NCBI RefSeq assembly: GCF_018398875.1
Contig: NZ_JAGWDK010000009.1
Location: forward strand, 1 to 64,000
Source of the DNA: Bradyrhizobium sp. sGM-13
GTDB taxonomy: Bacteria; Pseudomonadota; Alphaproteobacteria; Rhizobiales; Xanthobacteraceae
Direction of reading: 5' to 3'
Length of the DNA stretch: 64,000 nucleotides
Positions 1 through 7,987 of this stretch are shown piece after piece. Under the pieces are notes generated by a model, which saw only the letters and a list, made by a program, of their open reading frames with translations, was not told the origin of the DNA and did not search any database. Both the position numbers and the translations under genes were made by a program. Every line of letters begins with the position of its first letter. Position 1 is the first letter of the stretch.

Positions 1-5
1 GAAAG

Positions 6-48
6 TGTAACCCATGTGTCCGGTACGTTCTGTCACCTATGTCTCGGG
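6..48. mobile_element. Possible terminal repeats of an insertion sequence lying to the left
   Basis: Two 18-base direct repeats, TGTAACCCATGTGTCCGG (6-23) and TGTCACCTATGTCTCGGG (31-48), start 25 bases apart. Paired imperfect repeats of this wording are what I associate with the ends of IS21-type elements in rhizobia. No transposase is visible in the window, so if this is an element end, the element lies outside it or only the end remains. The IS assignment is inference. Confidence 0.3.
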
Positions 49-286
49 CCGCTCATAGGGGCATTTTGCAATCGGCCGGCCCCTTGGCGCCTCGACTGGG
101 GGCACAAAGGGGGCACAAAAACCGTTTCCGCCCGCCTTGGCACAGCCTGAGGCCAAGATCTTCGGCCTCTATTTTCTGTGGGGGTTTCAGTCGCCATCGC
201 TGCACCGTTCCACCGATCCGCCAGCGCGTCGGCAATCCCGATAGGCCCAAGGCTCGATGTAGCTCCCGGCAATTTTCGCGGCGCCA

Positions 287-533
287 TCATTGCCCTATTC
301 TGAATTTGAGCCTGCAGCCTGGTCGCCCCTCGTCGATCAATTCAACGCCGGCCGCGCCCCGAGGGCATCCATCACTGCCTTGATGGCATCGATCCACTTC
401 CCAGCGTTGCGGCGCCCTTCCCCTCCATCGCCGAAATTGTCGTCAGGTTTAGCCCGGCCGCCGCGGCGAGCTGCGCCTGACTGAGCCCGGCAAGCGCGCG
501 AGCGGCCCTTGGTTGGTTTCCTATCGTAAGCAT
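287..533 (-). pseudogene. Decayed XRE-family helix-turn-helix regulator
   Basis: Starting at the ATG at 533, the first frame gives a small XRE-type DNA-binding protein whose helix-turn-helix reads ALAGLSQAQLAAAAGLNLTT. It stops early at 372. The expected continuation is present in the other frames: WIDAIKAVMDALG in one and AAGVELIDEGRPG in the next, ending at the stop at 287-289. These match the usual tail of short rhizobial XRE proteins (a helix, then a VEFID-type end), so at least two frameshifts have broken the gene. The ancestral protein would have been about 80 residues. The surviving 53-residue peptide keeps the HTH but not the C-terminal helix. Confidence 0.6.
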
Positions 534-829
534 ATTGGCGGGGCTCCTAAAGCTGATGGTTATCCCCGGGCGCGAGGGAGATGTCAGAGCGTTCATCCGG
601 CTGGAAGAGGATGCGGGGTCCCAGCTTCGGCACCTTCTTTCTCGGGTTTCGTTGCGAAAAACGTCCGTACTTTCAAGCGCATTTATCATGACGCTCGCCG
701 AGATCCGGAGAACATGAAATGAGCATGAAGGGTCAGACCCAGAGATACTATCGCCAATCAAGGGTCTCGTTGATGGCCGATGGATTCGGATTGGACCGGT
801 CTGATCCGTTTTCGATGAGCACTAGGCCA

Positions 830-1144
830 ATGTTTTCTAAGGTCTCGCTTGCTATGTTCGTGCTGATTTTGGTGCTTGCTGCCAACGTTGGCAGCAAAGC
901 GGACGACCTACTACCGCAACTGAGGAAAAACTACGAAGATTGCGTCTACCGCGCAGTTCGTTCGCAAGCTGAAAAACTGAGGTCTACGGGCGGCACCTCT
1001 GAAGCGATCGAGCTAGCATTCGAAGCTTGTCAAAGCGAAGAACGAGAAATCGTAGAGCACCTAAATGCCATCGGCATGGCGTCAGCTACGGTTGATAAGG
1101 CCTTACGGGCCTTCAAACTGAGGCTGCAGAAGACGGTTCGATAA
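830..1144 (+). CDS. Small exported protein of unknown function
   Basis: Starting at the ATG at 830 gives 104 residues with an N-terminal hydrophobic segment (MFSKVSLAMFVLILVLAAN) ending in a plausible signal-peptidase site near SKA-DD. The mature part is alpha-helical and charged, with two cysteines (YEDC and FEACQ) spaced as if they could form one disulfide. I recognise the general pattern from small secreted proteins of Bradyrhizobium but no named domain. An upstream in-frame extension to 719 is possible, but it would bury the signal peptide. No clear ribosome-binding site decides the start. Exported location is predicted; the role is unknown. Confidence 0.55.
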   Translation: MFSKVSLAMFVLILVLAANVGSKADDLLPQLRKNYEDCVYRAVRSQAEKLRSTGGTSEAIELAFEACQSEEREIVEHLNAIGMASATVDKALRAFKLRLQKTVR

Positions 1145-1535
1145 GAGAGATCGGGCGAGAGATTGCAAAAGGTCTAGATAATATTGAGCGCCTTAGAGAC
1201 AACCGCTCTCTGATTGCTAAAGGTAGATGTTTGAGGCAACGCGTTTCCACCGGTCGCTTCCCCCAATAGAAGCCTCAATTTCTTTTGCCGGCTGCGCCAC
1301 ATACAGCAAGACTCGCAGGAAGTGCCCGCCAGGGTGAACAAGACGGCCCTAGCAAGATGCGCCAGAGCCGTCCACTTCCGGCGGGAGCCTGTTTGGTGAC
1401 GCAAACCGGAAGCCACGGAATCGACTCATTCAAGCCAACATCGTTCCTAATAGAGGGCCCGACGCTCGACGATTCCAGACGACACGCGCCCGGCCTTACC
1501 ACCGCGGTCACGCCTAAAGAGATTTGCGTTTGCTC
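1145..1535. other. Intergenic region without a recognisable gene
   Basis: About 390 bases with no reading frame of convincing composition on either strand. The long frames crossing it on both strands are antisense or out-of-frame continuations of the low-complexity gene that begins at 1588. Confidence 0.4.
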
Positions 1536-1561
1536 GGAACGTTCGAATAAACGCGTTGGTT
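1536..1561 (+). promoter_or_regulatory. Candidate EcfG-type (general stress) promoter
   Basis: GGAAC at 1536-1540 is followed after 18 bases by GTT (1559-1561), 27 bases before the ATG at 1588. The alphaproteobacterial general-stress sigma factor EcfG reads a GGAAC / GTT promoter of about this spacing. The base before GTT is G rather than the usual C, so the match is imperfect. Inference only. Confidence 0.3.
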
Positions 1562-1587
1562 GTTCTATCATTATGAAAGGACAACCC

Positions 1588-1911
1588 ATGAAGCTCACGA
1601 CAATCGCTTTGGCGTCAGTCCTCACGCTCGGGTCCACACTCGCATTTGCACAAGCTGGTAGTTCTAGCGATGCCGCTGCTGCCGGCGGCGCGACGGGCGG
1701 ACCGGCCGGGGCTGGTTCTTCCACCGCAGTCAAGGGCGACGCGACGGGTCCCAGCGACACCCGGGACAGTGCACAAGGCTCCGGTTCGGGCGATGCCTCA
1801 GCCGCTGCCGCCGGTGGTGCGACTGGTGGGCCAGCTGGGGCTGGTTCCTCCAGTGCTGTTAAGAGCGACACCAACACCACAGGCTCTTCAAAAGACCCCG
1901 TGCGGCGCTAA
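1588..1911 (+). CDS. Exported Gly/Ala/Ser-rich protein with two internal repeats
   Basis: This is a 107-residue protein. The ATG at 1588 is preceded by AAGG seven bases upstream and opens a signal peptide (MKLTTIALASVLTLGSTLA, cleavage near FAQA). The mature part is low complexity and built on two near-identical units, AAAAGGATGGPAGAGSS with a following S/T-A-V-K segment, separated by a D/S/G-rich linker. No catalytic motif is visible. Such repeats suggest a flexible periplasmic or surface polypeptide. A possible EcfG-type promoter lies just upstream, which would fit a stress-induced protein. Function unknown. Confidence 0.65.
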   Translation: MKLTTIALASVLTLGSTLAFAQAGSSSDAAAAGGATGGPAGAGSSTAVKGDATGPSDTRDSAQGSGSGDASAAAAGGATGGPAGAGSSSAVKSDTNTTGSSKDPVRR

Positions 1912-2004
1912 CAACCATCAGAAGAGAATGAAGCGCGACACAGTTTTTTGCTTCGACCGGCGAGTTGCGCGAGTCCGCCTCTTCGGGCCCTTGTCCTTTG
2001 AGGC

Positions 2005-2202
2005 TCAGCCTGCGCCGTAGGGCTTGTTGAGAAAGTAATCGCGGTTGCCGAGCACCCTCAGCGTACTGATTGATCCGCGACCGTGATCGCCTGGACGTGC
2101 TGATAACAGTAGCCTTCACGCGCGGCCGGCTGGCGCAATTCGGCCAGCGCCATAAGCCATGCTATCCGCCTTCTCGTCGTACCGCTGTAGCGGCTCCGGC
2201 AT
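2005..2202 (-). pseudogene. Relic of the second gene of a duplicated small cassette (copy 1)
   Basis: The start ATG (2202) overlaps the stop of the upstream gene as TAATG, so it was translationally coupled. Reading across frames reconstructs a small protein: MPEPLQRYDEKADS, then ALAELRQPAAREGYCYQHVQ, then AITVA..DQ, then VLGNRDYFLNKPYGAG and a stop at 2005-2007. At least three frameshifts interrupt it. The same protein is present, also broken, at 16410-16577. I know of no function; the C-terminal LGNRDYFLNKP pattern is what I recall from small conserved Bradyrhizobium proteins. Confidence 0.6.
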
Positions 2203-2429
2203 TACCAACTCCGGCCGCCAAGCACGCGCCCTTTTGGCAGACCGCCCTGCTCTTTCCTGAGCCGGTCCCGCTCGCCGCACAGGTCTTCTATCTTCGCCAG
2301 CATCCTCGCTAGCAACAGCTCAGCCGCTGCAGTCGATATGCCGGCGCGCTGAAGCTGGAGGATTTCCTTCTGCCTTCCGACCTGGACGCGCATGTGTTCG
2401 ATTTCGGAACGGACGTGATCTAGGCCCAT
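2202..2429 (-). CDS. Small helical protein, first gene of a duplicated cassette (copy 1)
   Basis: This 75-residue protein begins MGLDHVRSEIEHMRVQVGRQ. AAGGAGAG sits just upstream of the ATG at 2429. The chain is mostly amphipathic helix (probable coiled coil over residues 5-60) with charged heptad-like spacing and a basic tail ending GGRSW. Its stop TAA overlaps the next start as TAATG. A copy with about the same sequence but a 1-base deletion is at 16577-16803. Another frame upstream (EIEILF...LGRR...TIQRALKES) is also preserved in both copies and may be a further coding remnant. Function unknown. This copy is open, but its partner gene is broken. Confidence 0.5.
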   Translation of the reverse strand: MGLDHVRSEIEHMRVQVGRQKEILQLQRAGISTAAAELLLARMLAKIEDLCGERDRLRKEQGGLPKGRVLGGRSW

Positions 2430-2649
2430 AGCTCTCCTTCAATGCTCTCTGGATTGTCCGGTAGAGGCCTTCGGAGCGGCGCCCAAGGGCGCCGTAAAGC
2501 CGAAGCCGCCTAAACAGGATTTCGATCTCACGGGTGCCTTCCATTTCACGCCAGCGTGAACCGGCGGGCCTGAGACGTTCTATGTCCCTACCCGCGGCAT
2601 AAGCCTGGGCAGGATATCGACAAGGCCGGCAATCACGAAATACTGCCAC

Positions 2650-3046
2650 GTCCGAATGCCCGACAAATCGTCTGCCTCACGTCTTGGGCGAGCCCATGCC
2701 GTGAGTAGCGTCGTCATAGTCACAAGCATAGGTCAGCAAGGTAATGCCGCCTGCCGGGGTAGTTGGGTCGATCTTCAGCAGCTCGTAAGCCGCATCCTGC
2801 TCAACACCCCCCGCCTGATCTAGCGCCGCCCTCGATCGTCTATCGCGCTCTCCATTTCAGAAATATTAATTTAGACGTTTGAGGAGCAGCAACTATATGA
2901 CGCTCCGGAACCGCGTTTATTGGGCGTCCATCATTCCGAGCCGCTACAATTGCTTTTACTCATTTTTGTCCTGCCATGTGTAACGCAGCGGACAGACCTT
3001 CACGCTCCCACGGGAATAACCTGCAAAGTTCTGAGTGGTGCGCTGG
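2650..3046. other. Non-coding stretch upstream of the first microprotein/H-NS module
   Basis: I see no gene here. It contains scattered short frames only and a locally AT-rich patch around 2860-2885. Confidence 0.35.
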
Positions 3047-3061
3047 TAGGAGGATTAAAAG

Positions 3062-3256
3062 ATGGATCAATTTATTTCAAGAGAGCAGAGTCTCTCGCAG
3101 ATACACCTCGATCTTTCCCACCGCATGGCCGAACTTCAAAAGCTCAGAGAAGCGGTCCGTATTGCGGAGGCGCTGCATGCGTCAACGGCGCAAAGGCGTC
3201 CCCGACCTTCACCGAGCGACACCGCTTCGTACACCGAATCTCGATTGGCGGGTTAG
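3062..3256 (+). CDS. Small coiled-coil protein, module copy 1
   Basis: This 64-residue protein begins MDQFISREQ. TAGGAGG lies 8 bases before the ATG, a strong ribosome-binding site. Residues 13-40 (LDLSHRMAELQKLREAVRIA) form an amphipathic helix; the tail is basic, Pro/Ser-rich and probably disordered. Two paralogues occur nearby, at 4798-4974 and 9753-9974, sharing the AE-x-x-x-LRE-x-VR-x-x-EA core. Each is followed head-on by an H-NS-like sequence on the other strand. Here the two stop codons are adjacent (TAG at 3254-3256, then the opposite stop at 3257-3259). Function unknown; the conserved convergent pairing suggests a functional or evolutionary link. Confidence 0.6.
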   Translation: MDQFISREQSLSQIHLDLSHRMAELQKLREAVRIAEALHASTAQRRPRPSPSDTASYTESRLAG

Positions 3257-3445
3257 TTAGGTCGGCGGCTTCGCACGTCGAGCGGGGTTCGCGCTTGCTG
3301 CATCGCTCGGCGGCTGGTTGAGCTGACGCAATCGATCTTCTAGTGCTGCCTTTTTGGCGAGCAGTTTTTCGCGGAGAACTGACTGCATCTGTTGGTGCAG
3401 TTCGAACAGTTCTTCGATCGACATTGACTCCCACTCACTCCGCAT
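3257..3445 (-). CDS. H-NS-like protein reduced to the oligomerisation domain, copy 1
   Basis: This protein has 62 residues (55 if it starts at the internal ATG at 3424, where the sequence reads SMSIEELFELHQQMQSVLRE). The segment matches the N-terminal oligomerisation helix of rhizobial H-NS-family proteins, which typically begin with MS-I/V-x-EL-W/F-x-LH and continue with an AEK-x-x-LE-x-RL-x-x-L helix. The family's C-terminal DNA-binding part (a YRNP...W-x-GRG-x-x-P-x-W type motif) is absent, and I cannot find it in any frame downstream. It may act as an antagonist by pairing with full-length H-NS, as the truncated H-NST proteins of E. coli islands do, or it may simply be decaying. A GTGGGAG just before 3424 could be the ribosome-binding site. 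Confidence 0.55.
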   Translation of the reverse strand: MRSEWESMSIEELFELHQQMQSVLREKLLAKKAALEDRLRQLNQPPSDAASANPARRAKPPT

Positions 3446-3603
3446 GACGCGTCCCGGCGATCATGAAACCATTTGAATTATTGCTCACGATAGAAACTTC
3501 AGAGATATGGAAGAGAGGCTCAGTCTCAATGTACTGAAGAAAGTTTAATGAGGGCGGCAGACGGTCCCGACCGTCTAGCGCGTTTCTCGAGCTATCTATC
3601 GCG

Positions 3604-3638
3604 AAGAAAAATGGCCCCAGCGCCAGAACGCCGAGGCC
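3604..3638 (-). terminator. Rho-independent terminator, minus strand
   Basis: On the minus strand a GC-rich hairpin (GGCCTCGGCG ... GCGCTGGGGCC) is followed by ATTTTTC. It lies upstream of the H-NS-like gene, so it would end a transcript whose gene is no longer recognisable. A related hairpin lies at the same place relative to copy 3 (10242-10279). Confidence 0.5.
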
Positions 3639-3639
3639 A

Positions 3640-4455
3640 TCCAAGTTACCTTCCAGCTAGACAGGAGTAGTGGAGCCTACCTAGCACGCACACGAAAGCG
3701 GGAAAAAGTGGCAATTTCTATGCAATAGTGAACACATCCCCGAGTTTGTAGCCTCTGGCTTATCTCAGTTCCTGAGTCAGAAGCCGAAGGGGCCGCAATG
3801 GAAAAGAAGGTCCGCGTTTCAAAACGGAAACCGTTCAGGTAAGCACAGGGTAAGCAGGCTGGCGGAGACACGTCGGGTCGATTCCCGTGCTTAGCAAAAG
3901 ATGCGTAGGCATTGCTGCCCTTTTCGCGGACGGTTGGTTGCAGAACTCTTGTCGGAGACGCGACCGCGCCGATATTTCCCCGCTAAGAAACGACTGGTCC
4001 GCGGCGGTTCAGGCGGCCTAAGCTGGCGCGCGTCGCGATCCGGGAGTACCGCCCCTAAAACTTTTATTCAGGAGCAACCCACCCGTTTTGGGACCCAATC
4101 TTTAGAATTGCGAGCAACGAAAGACTGGATTTCGCAGGCTTGAATTTCCCGCTATAAAGAAGGAATTGCTCTGGGAAGAATGTCGCTGCCCTTGATTTCA
4201 AAGGACAAAAAATTCATCCGGAAATTCGTGGAAAGTGACTCTTTGGGAATTTCACGCCTCTGAAATTCCGGGATAGTCCGGCCCGCTCGTCAGTATTCAT
4301 TACCCGGATAACATTCCGGCGCGCCGCTTCGTTTCACTGTCACGAATCCATAGCCTTGGGTCCTTACACTAGGTAGGCGGCACAGTTTATGCCTGCTCCC
4401 GGAGCGTGAGTACAGGAGACCTCAGATTTCCCATCATTGATTTTCGACCGATTAT
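3640..4455. other. Non-coding stretch of about 800 bases
   Basis: No credible gene is seen on either strand. At 3868-3886 there is a CGGGTCGATTCCCG hairpin resembling a tRNA T-arm with one base missing, but no tRNA can be folded around it. Frames such as 3901-4143 have no start signal and an unlikely composition. Confidence 0.4.
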
Positions 4456-4467
4456 TAGGAGTACAAT

Positions 4468-4677
4468 ATGATTGATGAGAATTGCGCTCGGCTTAGAACG
4501 CATCGCGGCAACATTCAGCGCTATCGCCAACTGCTAGAAACCAGCCTGACGGACTTCGAACGCGAATTTGTTGCCAAACGGCTCACCGAAGAGCTGTCGG
4601 CCATGGAAACCCTCTCTGCGATGACGCCAGCAATCCCATCCCGGGATTCACGAGCACGGCCTGACCACAAGCTGTAA
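4468..4677 (+). CDS. Small conserved helical protein
   Basis: This 69-residue protein begins MIDENCARLRTHRGNIQRYR. The ATG at 4468 has AGGAG seven bases upstream. The chain is almost entirely helical and charged, with regular L/R spacing (RYRQLLETSLTDFEREFVAK). I recognise this pattern from a small protein common in Bradyrhizobium, but it has no assigned function. A terminator follows immediately (4682-4723), so it is probably a single-gene transcript. Cytoplasmic, no membrane segment. Confidence 0.7.
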   Translation: MIDENCARLRTHRGNIQRYRQLLETSLTDFEREFVAKRLTEELSAMETLSAMTPAIPSRDSRARPDHKL

Positions 4678-4681
4678 AGGA

Positions 4682-4723
4682 GGCCCCGGCGTATGTCGTT
4701 CGAACCTCGTACGCCGGGCCTTT
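4682..4723 (+). terminator. Hairpin terminator
   Basis: CCCGGCGTA (stem) - 16-base loop - TACGCCGGG, followed by CCTTT, starting a few bases after the stop of the 4468-4677 gene. Confidence 0.6.
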
Positions 4724-4797
4724 AGCGCCCTACGATGCAGACGGTCGCGACCGAGAGAGTAGCATAGCAGGGCTGGTAAGGGGCGTAGAGGTGCAAT

Positions 4798-4974
4798 ATG
4801 GAACAGTCGCTTGAAGCCCGGACGCATCGCCTTCTGCAAATCTCGATCGACCTTCACGACCAAATGGCTGAAATTCAGAAACTTAGAGAGATGGTGCGAT
4901 CAGCGGAGGCCGCAGAGCGCGCCAAGAGCCGGTCCATGCTGCGACCGTGGCGCAGCCCGTCGGCGATGAGCTGA
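4798..4974 (+). CDS. Small coiled-coil protein, module copy 2
   Basis: This 58-residue protein reads MEQSLEARTHRLLQISIDLH and continues DQMAEIQKLREMVRSAEAAE. It shares the helical core with the 3062-3256 protein (MAELQKLREAVRIAEA against MAEIQKLREMVRSAEA) and more distantly with 9753-9974. The basic tail is RAKSRSMLRPWR. A GTAGAGG lies upstream of the ATG. As in the other two copies, an H-NS-like sequence runs toward it on the opposite strand, here only as a relic (4990-5090). Function unknown. Confidence 0.55.
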   Translation: MEQSLEARTHRLLQISIDLHDQMAEIQKLREMVRSAEAAERAKSRSMLRPWRSPSAMS

Positions 4975-4989
4975 GCGTCTAAGTAAGTG

Positions 4990-5090
4990 GACCAGCGACT
5001 GCAAGATTTCGTCGGCCCGACATCGCTCAGCGGCTGGTCGAGCATCTCCAATCTACGCTCGACCTTCACGGCGCGTTTGAGAGCAAGTCT
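4990..5090 (-). pseudogene. Relic of an H-NS-like oligomerisation helix, module copy 2
   Basis: One minus-strand frame reads LALKRAVKVERRLEMLDQPL followed by SD. This aligns with LLAKKAALEDRLRQLNQPPSD of the 3257-3445 protein. At DNA level CATCGCTC-x-GCGGCTGGT-x-GAGC is shared with the end of that gene. The N-terminal MS-x-EEL segment is missing: the end of the SASA esterase gene (stop at 5066) now occupies its place and overlaps the relic by about 25 bases. This suggests a recombination junction around 5066-5090. Confidence 0.45.
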
Positions 5091-5992
5091 GCCCAGGCTT
5101 TGGCGACCTTCTGTTCTCCCGATGAGCCGAAATGGCAATCGTCGTATCGATCCAAATCGTCAAGCAGGGCGTCTGAATTAACTCCGCTTCTCAGATTGGC
5201 ACCGCGCTCAGGGAGCGCCAGTTGAGCGCGCGCGACGGCGTTGTCGGGAGAGTGGGAGCGCGTTCCTCCATTTGTTGCACCCAAGCACTTGGTCGCGATG
5301 CCAATGTATACCGGCGCCGCCACGTTATGAGATCTCAACGAGTTAACCAGCGACAAGAAGCGGTCGCGGTAGTCCTTCTCGCTCGTTCCCTTCACGTAGT
5401 CGATCTCACCTTGCACCCAGAGTACGTGCGTCACAAGATGCCCTTGCCGCTGCAGACGGCTCGCGGTGTCGGTCATGATTGCGTTCAAATCGCCGCCCGG
5501 CCCCCAACGAGAGACCTCAGAGCCGCTTATGGACACGGGAGCCAGTATGACTTGGTCGAACGATCCGCGTTCCAGCAGAAGATTGCCGAGCTGGGTCCAA
5601 TACTCACCGCCGATGCCGTCGGATCCCAGCAGGGGCGACGCGGCGACATAGCATCGTCCATCGAAAAAATTCACAACCTTCTCTCCGTGTTCCGAGCGGA
5701 ACCGTTGCCCCCCGTGATTTCCAGCGTTGGACTGCCCGATCAGCAGCAGAACGGCTGTACGGTTCGTCTGCTCCGGGCAGGTGACAGCTTTCTTCTGATC
5801 GCCCGAAACGAGCCGTCCCGTTTGATCAAACGTGTAAAGGTCTTCAGGAGCCGTCCTGCCGGCGAAGCCAGCCTTCAGCGCCTGCAAAAACGGAAACGGA
5901 AATAATTGCTGGCGCGCGCTATACGCTCCAAACAAGTACGTCGCGGTCAGGACAAGAATTGCTAACAAGAACCTCACGGGCGACATCTGCAT
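5066..5992 (-). CDS. Membrane-anchored SGNH-type esterase (sialate O-acetylesterase/SASA family)
   Basis: This 308-residue protein has an N-terminal hydrophobic anchor (residues 7-24). The periplasmic domain has the SGNH hydrolase blocks: IGQSNAGN at 85-92 with the nucleophile Ser88, a QGEID block at 194-198, and DDCHF at 284-288 supplying the Asp/His pair. The GQSN block and the C-terminal D-x-x-H fit the SASA family, which removes O-acetyl or similar ester groups from sugars. The substrate is not predictable, but cell-surface or plant-derived acetylated glycans are plausible. It is a single gene with no operon partner. The 3' end abuts an H-NS-like relic, so its surroundings are rearranged, but the domain appears complete. 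Confidence 0.75.
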   Translation of the reverse strand: MQMSPVRFLLAILVLTATYLFGAYSARQQLFPFPFLQALKAGFAGRTAPEDLYTFDQTGRLVSGDQKKAVTCPEQTNRTAVLLLIGQSNAGNHGGQRFRSEHGEKVVNFFDGRCYVAASPLLGSDGIGGEYWTQLGNLLLERGSFDQVILAPVSISGSEVSRWGPGGDLNAIMTDTASRLQRQGHLVTHVLWVQGEIDYVKGTSEKDYRDRFLSLVNSLRSHNVAAPVYIGIATKCLGATNGGTRSHSPDNAVARAQLALPERGANLRSGVNSDALLDDLDRYDDCHFGSSGEQKVAKAWADLLSNAP

Positions 5993-6600
5993 TCAGAACA
6001 CCTGAAAATTTGGCTCAGCGTTTTGGGCAATTAGCGCGACGATTGATGGCGCGAAAAGGGCCTTGGCCAGCAGTGCGTTATTCTGACACCCCGAGCGGGA
6101 CACCACAGTTGCGGCCGTCCTTTTGCTCTTCGCGTGACTTTGAGCCACCTCCCGCTGGTGCCCTCACGGGCGCGCATATCAATCTCCGGTCAAGCGCTTT
6201 GCCGGCGCCCTCTGCTACTCGCGCTGCGCCGGTCTCGATATCGTTCGCGCAGCGGCAGAGCGCCCCGACTGGCATAGTCGATGCAGATGAGGCTCTCATG
6301 ATCAACGGAGCAAAGGCCGCGCCTGATCACCATCCCTTTGACCGGGAAGGAGGTCTTTCGCTGGCGCCGAAACTGCGTTTGAAGGTCAGGGTTCCTTCCG
6401 TAGTTCTCCGGCCGTGAACATAGTTCCGCCTTCCCGGTTGCGTTAATAGCGCCGGTACAGTTCCGGGTGAATTAGAAAAAGACGACGTGACGCCCAGTTG
6501 AAAGCTCATCCCTTGGAAGCTTCGTAGGCTCAAGACCGTCCCGTCGAAATGTTAGTTAGTCGTAGCGCAGATGCGCGGTGGCGGGTGCCATTGCATTTGA
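5993..6600. other. Intergenic region without a recognisable gene
   Basis: About 600 bases between the esterase gene and the anchored coiled-coil gene. Short frames exist on both strands, but none has a start signal and credible composition together. Confidence 0.4.
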
Positions 6601-6614
6601 CACGGAGCACCAAA

Positions 6615-7406
6615 ATGGTTTCCACGCCGGACAACAAGTTCGTGGAAGAGCAGATCGAGAGCTGTCTTTCGAACCTGCTAAGCGAAGCCGGAGTGCATCC
6701 TTCGGCCCCGCCGACCACCATGAAGACGTCTCGCGCCCTGCGGGCAACGATTCATCGATCGGCGGGTTGGCGCTATGCGGTTTTCGTCGGCTCTCTCGTG
6801 ACAGCATCAGTTGGTGGCGCTACTTGGTGGTTGTCCTCCTCAGCTCATACAGCGATGATAGCCCCCTCGGACCCAGCACCTCTGTCAGAGGCCGCGCCGG
6901 GAGCCGTCAAAGACGCAGCGCCGACTGCCGTCGCCATGTTTTCCGACTTGGCGCAGCAACTCCAACCGATGACGCGCGATCTCGCTGCCTTGAGGCAAGC
7001 GGTAGAACAGCTCAATGTGAGGCAAGAACAATTGGTCCGCGACAATGAAAATGTCGCGAGCCAACTCAAGGCGAGCCATCAAGAAATGGCCCGCAACAAC
7101 AGTATCATCGAGCAGGTCAAGGCGACCCAGATCCAGATGGCGCGCGAAAGCCAAACGCTCACCGAGCGGCTCAACGCAAGCCAGGAACAACTCGCCCGCG
7201 TCATCGCCAACGCTTCTGAGCCAACGGTGATGCCTGCAGAGCCAAAGGTGAGCCCCGAACAGCCAAAGGTAATGCCCGAGATACCACTGCCGCGTCCGCG
7301 GCAGTCGGCCAATGTCGCCCAGGCGCAAAAGCCGTCGCCAACCCCGGCCCGGCCGCAAGCCCAAAAACAGCAATCGCCATTAGCATGGCCGTGGTCAGTG
7401 CGCTAA
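6615..7406 (+). CDS. Membrane-anchored coiled-coil protein with a proline-rich tail
   Basis: The ATG at 6615 (MVSTPDNKFVEEQIE) has GGAG seven bases upstream; a longer in-frame start at 6549 lacks one. The 263-residue protein has one central membrane span (WRYAVFVGSLVTASVGGATW). A long heptad-type region follows (QQLQPMTRDLAALRQAVEQL and a run of E/Q-L repeats to about residue 190), then a P/K/Q-rich tail. I know similar proteins as multi-copy hypothetical proteins in Bradyrhizobium. The topology predicts a cytoplasmic N-terminus and a periplasmic coiled coil. A scaffold or envelope-spanning role is possible but unsupported. Confidence 0.65.
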   Translation: MVSTPDNKFVEEQIESCLSNLLSEAGVHPSAPPTTMKTSRALRATIHRSAGWRYAVFVGSLVTASVGGATWWLSSSAHTAMIAPSDPAPLSEAAPGAVKDAAPTAVAMFSDLAQQLQPMTRDLAALRQAVEQLNVRQEQLVRDNENVASQLKASHQEMARNNSIIEQVKATQIQMARESQTLTERLNASQEQLARVIANASEPTVMPAEPKVSPEQPKVMPEIPLPRPRQSANVAQAQKPSPTPARPQAQKQQSPLAWPWSVR

Positions 7407-7970
7407 TGCCGTCTACCTTCCTTTCTGCGACGTGATGAGAAGTAGCGCAGCATTGCAGTGGTTCGCATGACATTGGCATTTCCCGTCCAGCGCGTGATTG
7501 CGCCGGCAGATGCAAGAGCCTGGGTCGACAATCCATGAAGTGCGTTTCGCGCTGAACTGACTGGGTGTGACAGGCACGAAAATAGCCGGCCGTGCATGCA
7601 GGAGCGCGAACCGGGGCCTCGCGCGCGCTGCTGAGGTGGGAGAGCTCCCTAAGCGGTTCGATCACCTCGGAGACCGCATGAAAAGGAGGGCCGTCCCTTT
7701 GCCTCAGGGACGTATCACCCAATAGCGTCGGGCTTCTGGAGCATCAGCGCAAGCAAGCCGTCCGCGCACCACCCTCTCCGAGGAGAAATTCTAAATCGCT
7801 CCACTCTCAGGAAGAACTTGGGGAGACAAATTCGTCGTTCTTGCTGCAGCGCCTCCAAACGCGGTTCTCCGCATATTGGAATCATCGGTAACTTGTCACC
7901 TTTTACGGCGCTGTAGGTTCTCCAGCGGGAACACGGTTTCATGAACTTGCGTTGTCCTGTTGTTTTTCCA
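7407..7970. other. Intergenic region without a recognisable gene
   Basis: About 560 bases. A 23-codon frame (7467-7538, MTLAFPVQRV...) is open but has no ribosome-binding site. The rest shows no coding character on either strand. Confidence 0.35.
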
Positions 7971-7987
7971 ATAGTGCGAGGTTCATC

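Larger units (their letters stand above)
2005..2560. repeat. Diverged long direct repeat, copy 1 (with 16410-16905)
   Basis: About 500 bases match 16410-16905 in the same orientation, with long identical blocks around the start of the MGLDHV gene, including GCCCATAGCTCTCCTTCAAT. Small indels account for the frameshifts in each copy. The repeat covers both cassette genes and about 120 bases upstream. Confidence 0.75.

Noticed and set aside
3868..3886. T-arm-like CGGGTCGATTCCCG
   Set aside because: One base short in the loop, and no acceptor, anticodon arm or CCA can be built around it, so no tRNA or attachment site is claimed.
3901..4143. 80-codon plus-strand frame
   Set aside because: No ribosome-binding site, Arg/Ser/Thr-rich random composition and no recognisable motif.
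7201..7722. Minus-strand frames across 7201-7722
   Set aside because: Opposite the coding part of the coiled-coil gene and its downstream spacer; composition of a shadow.
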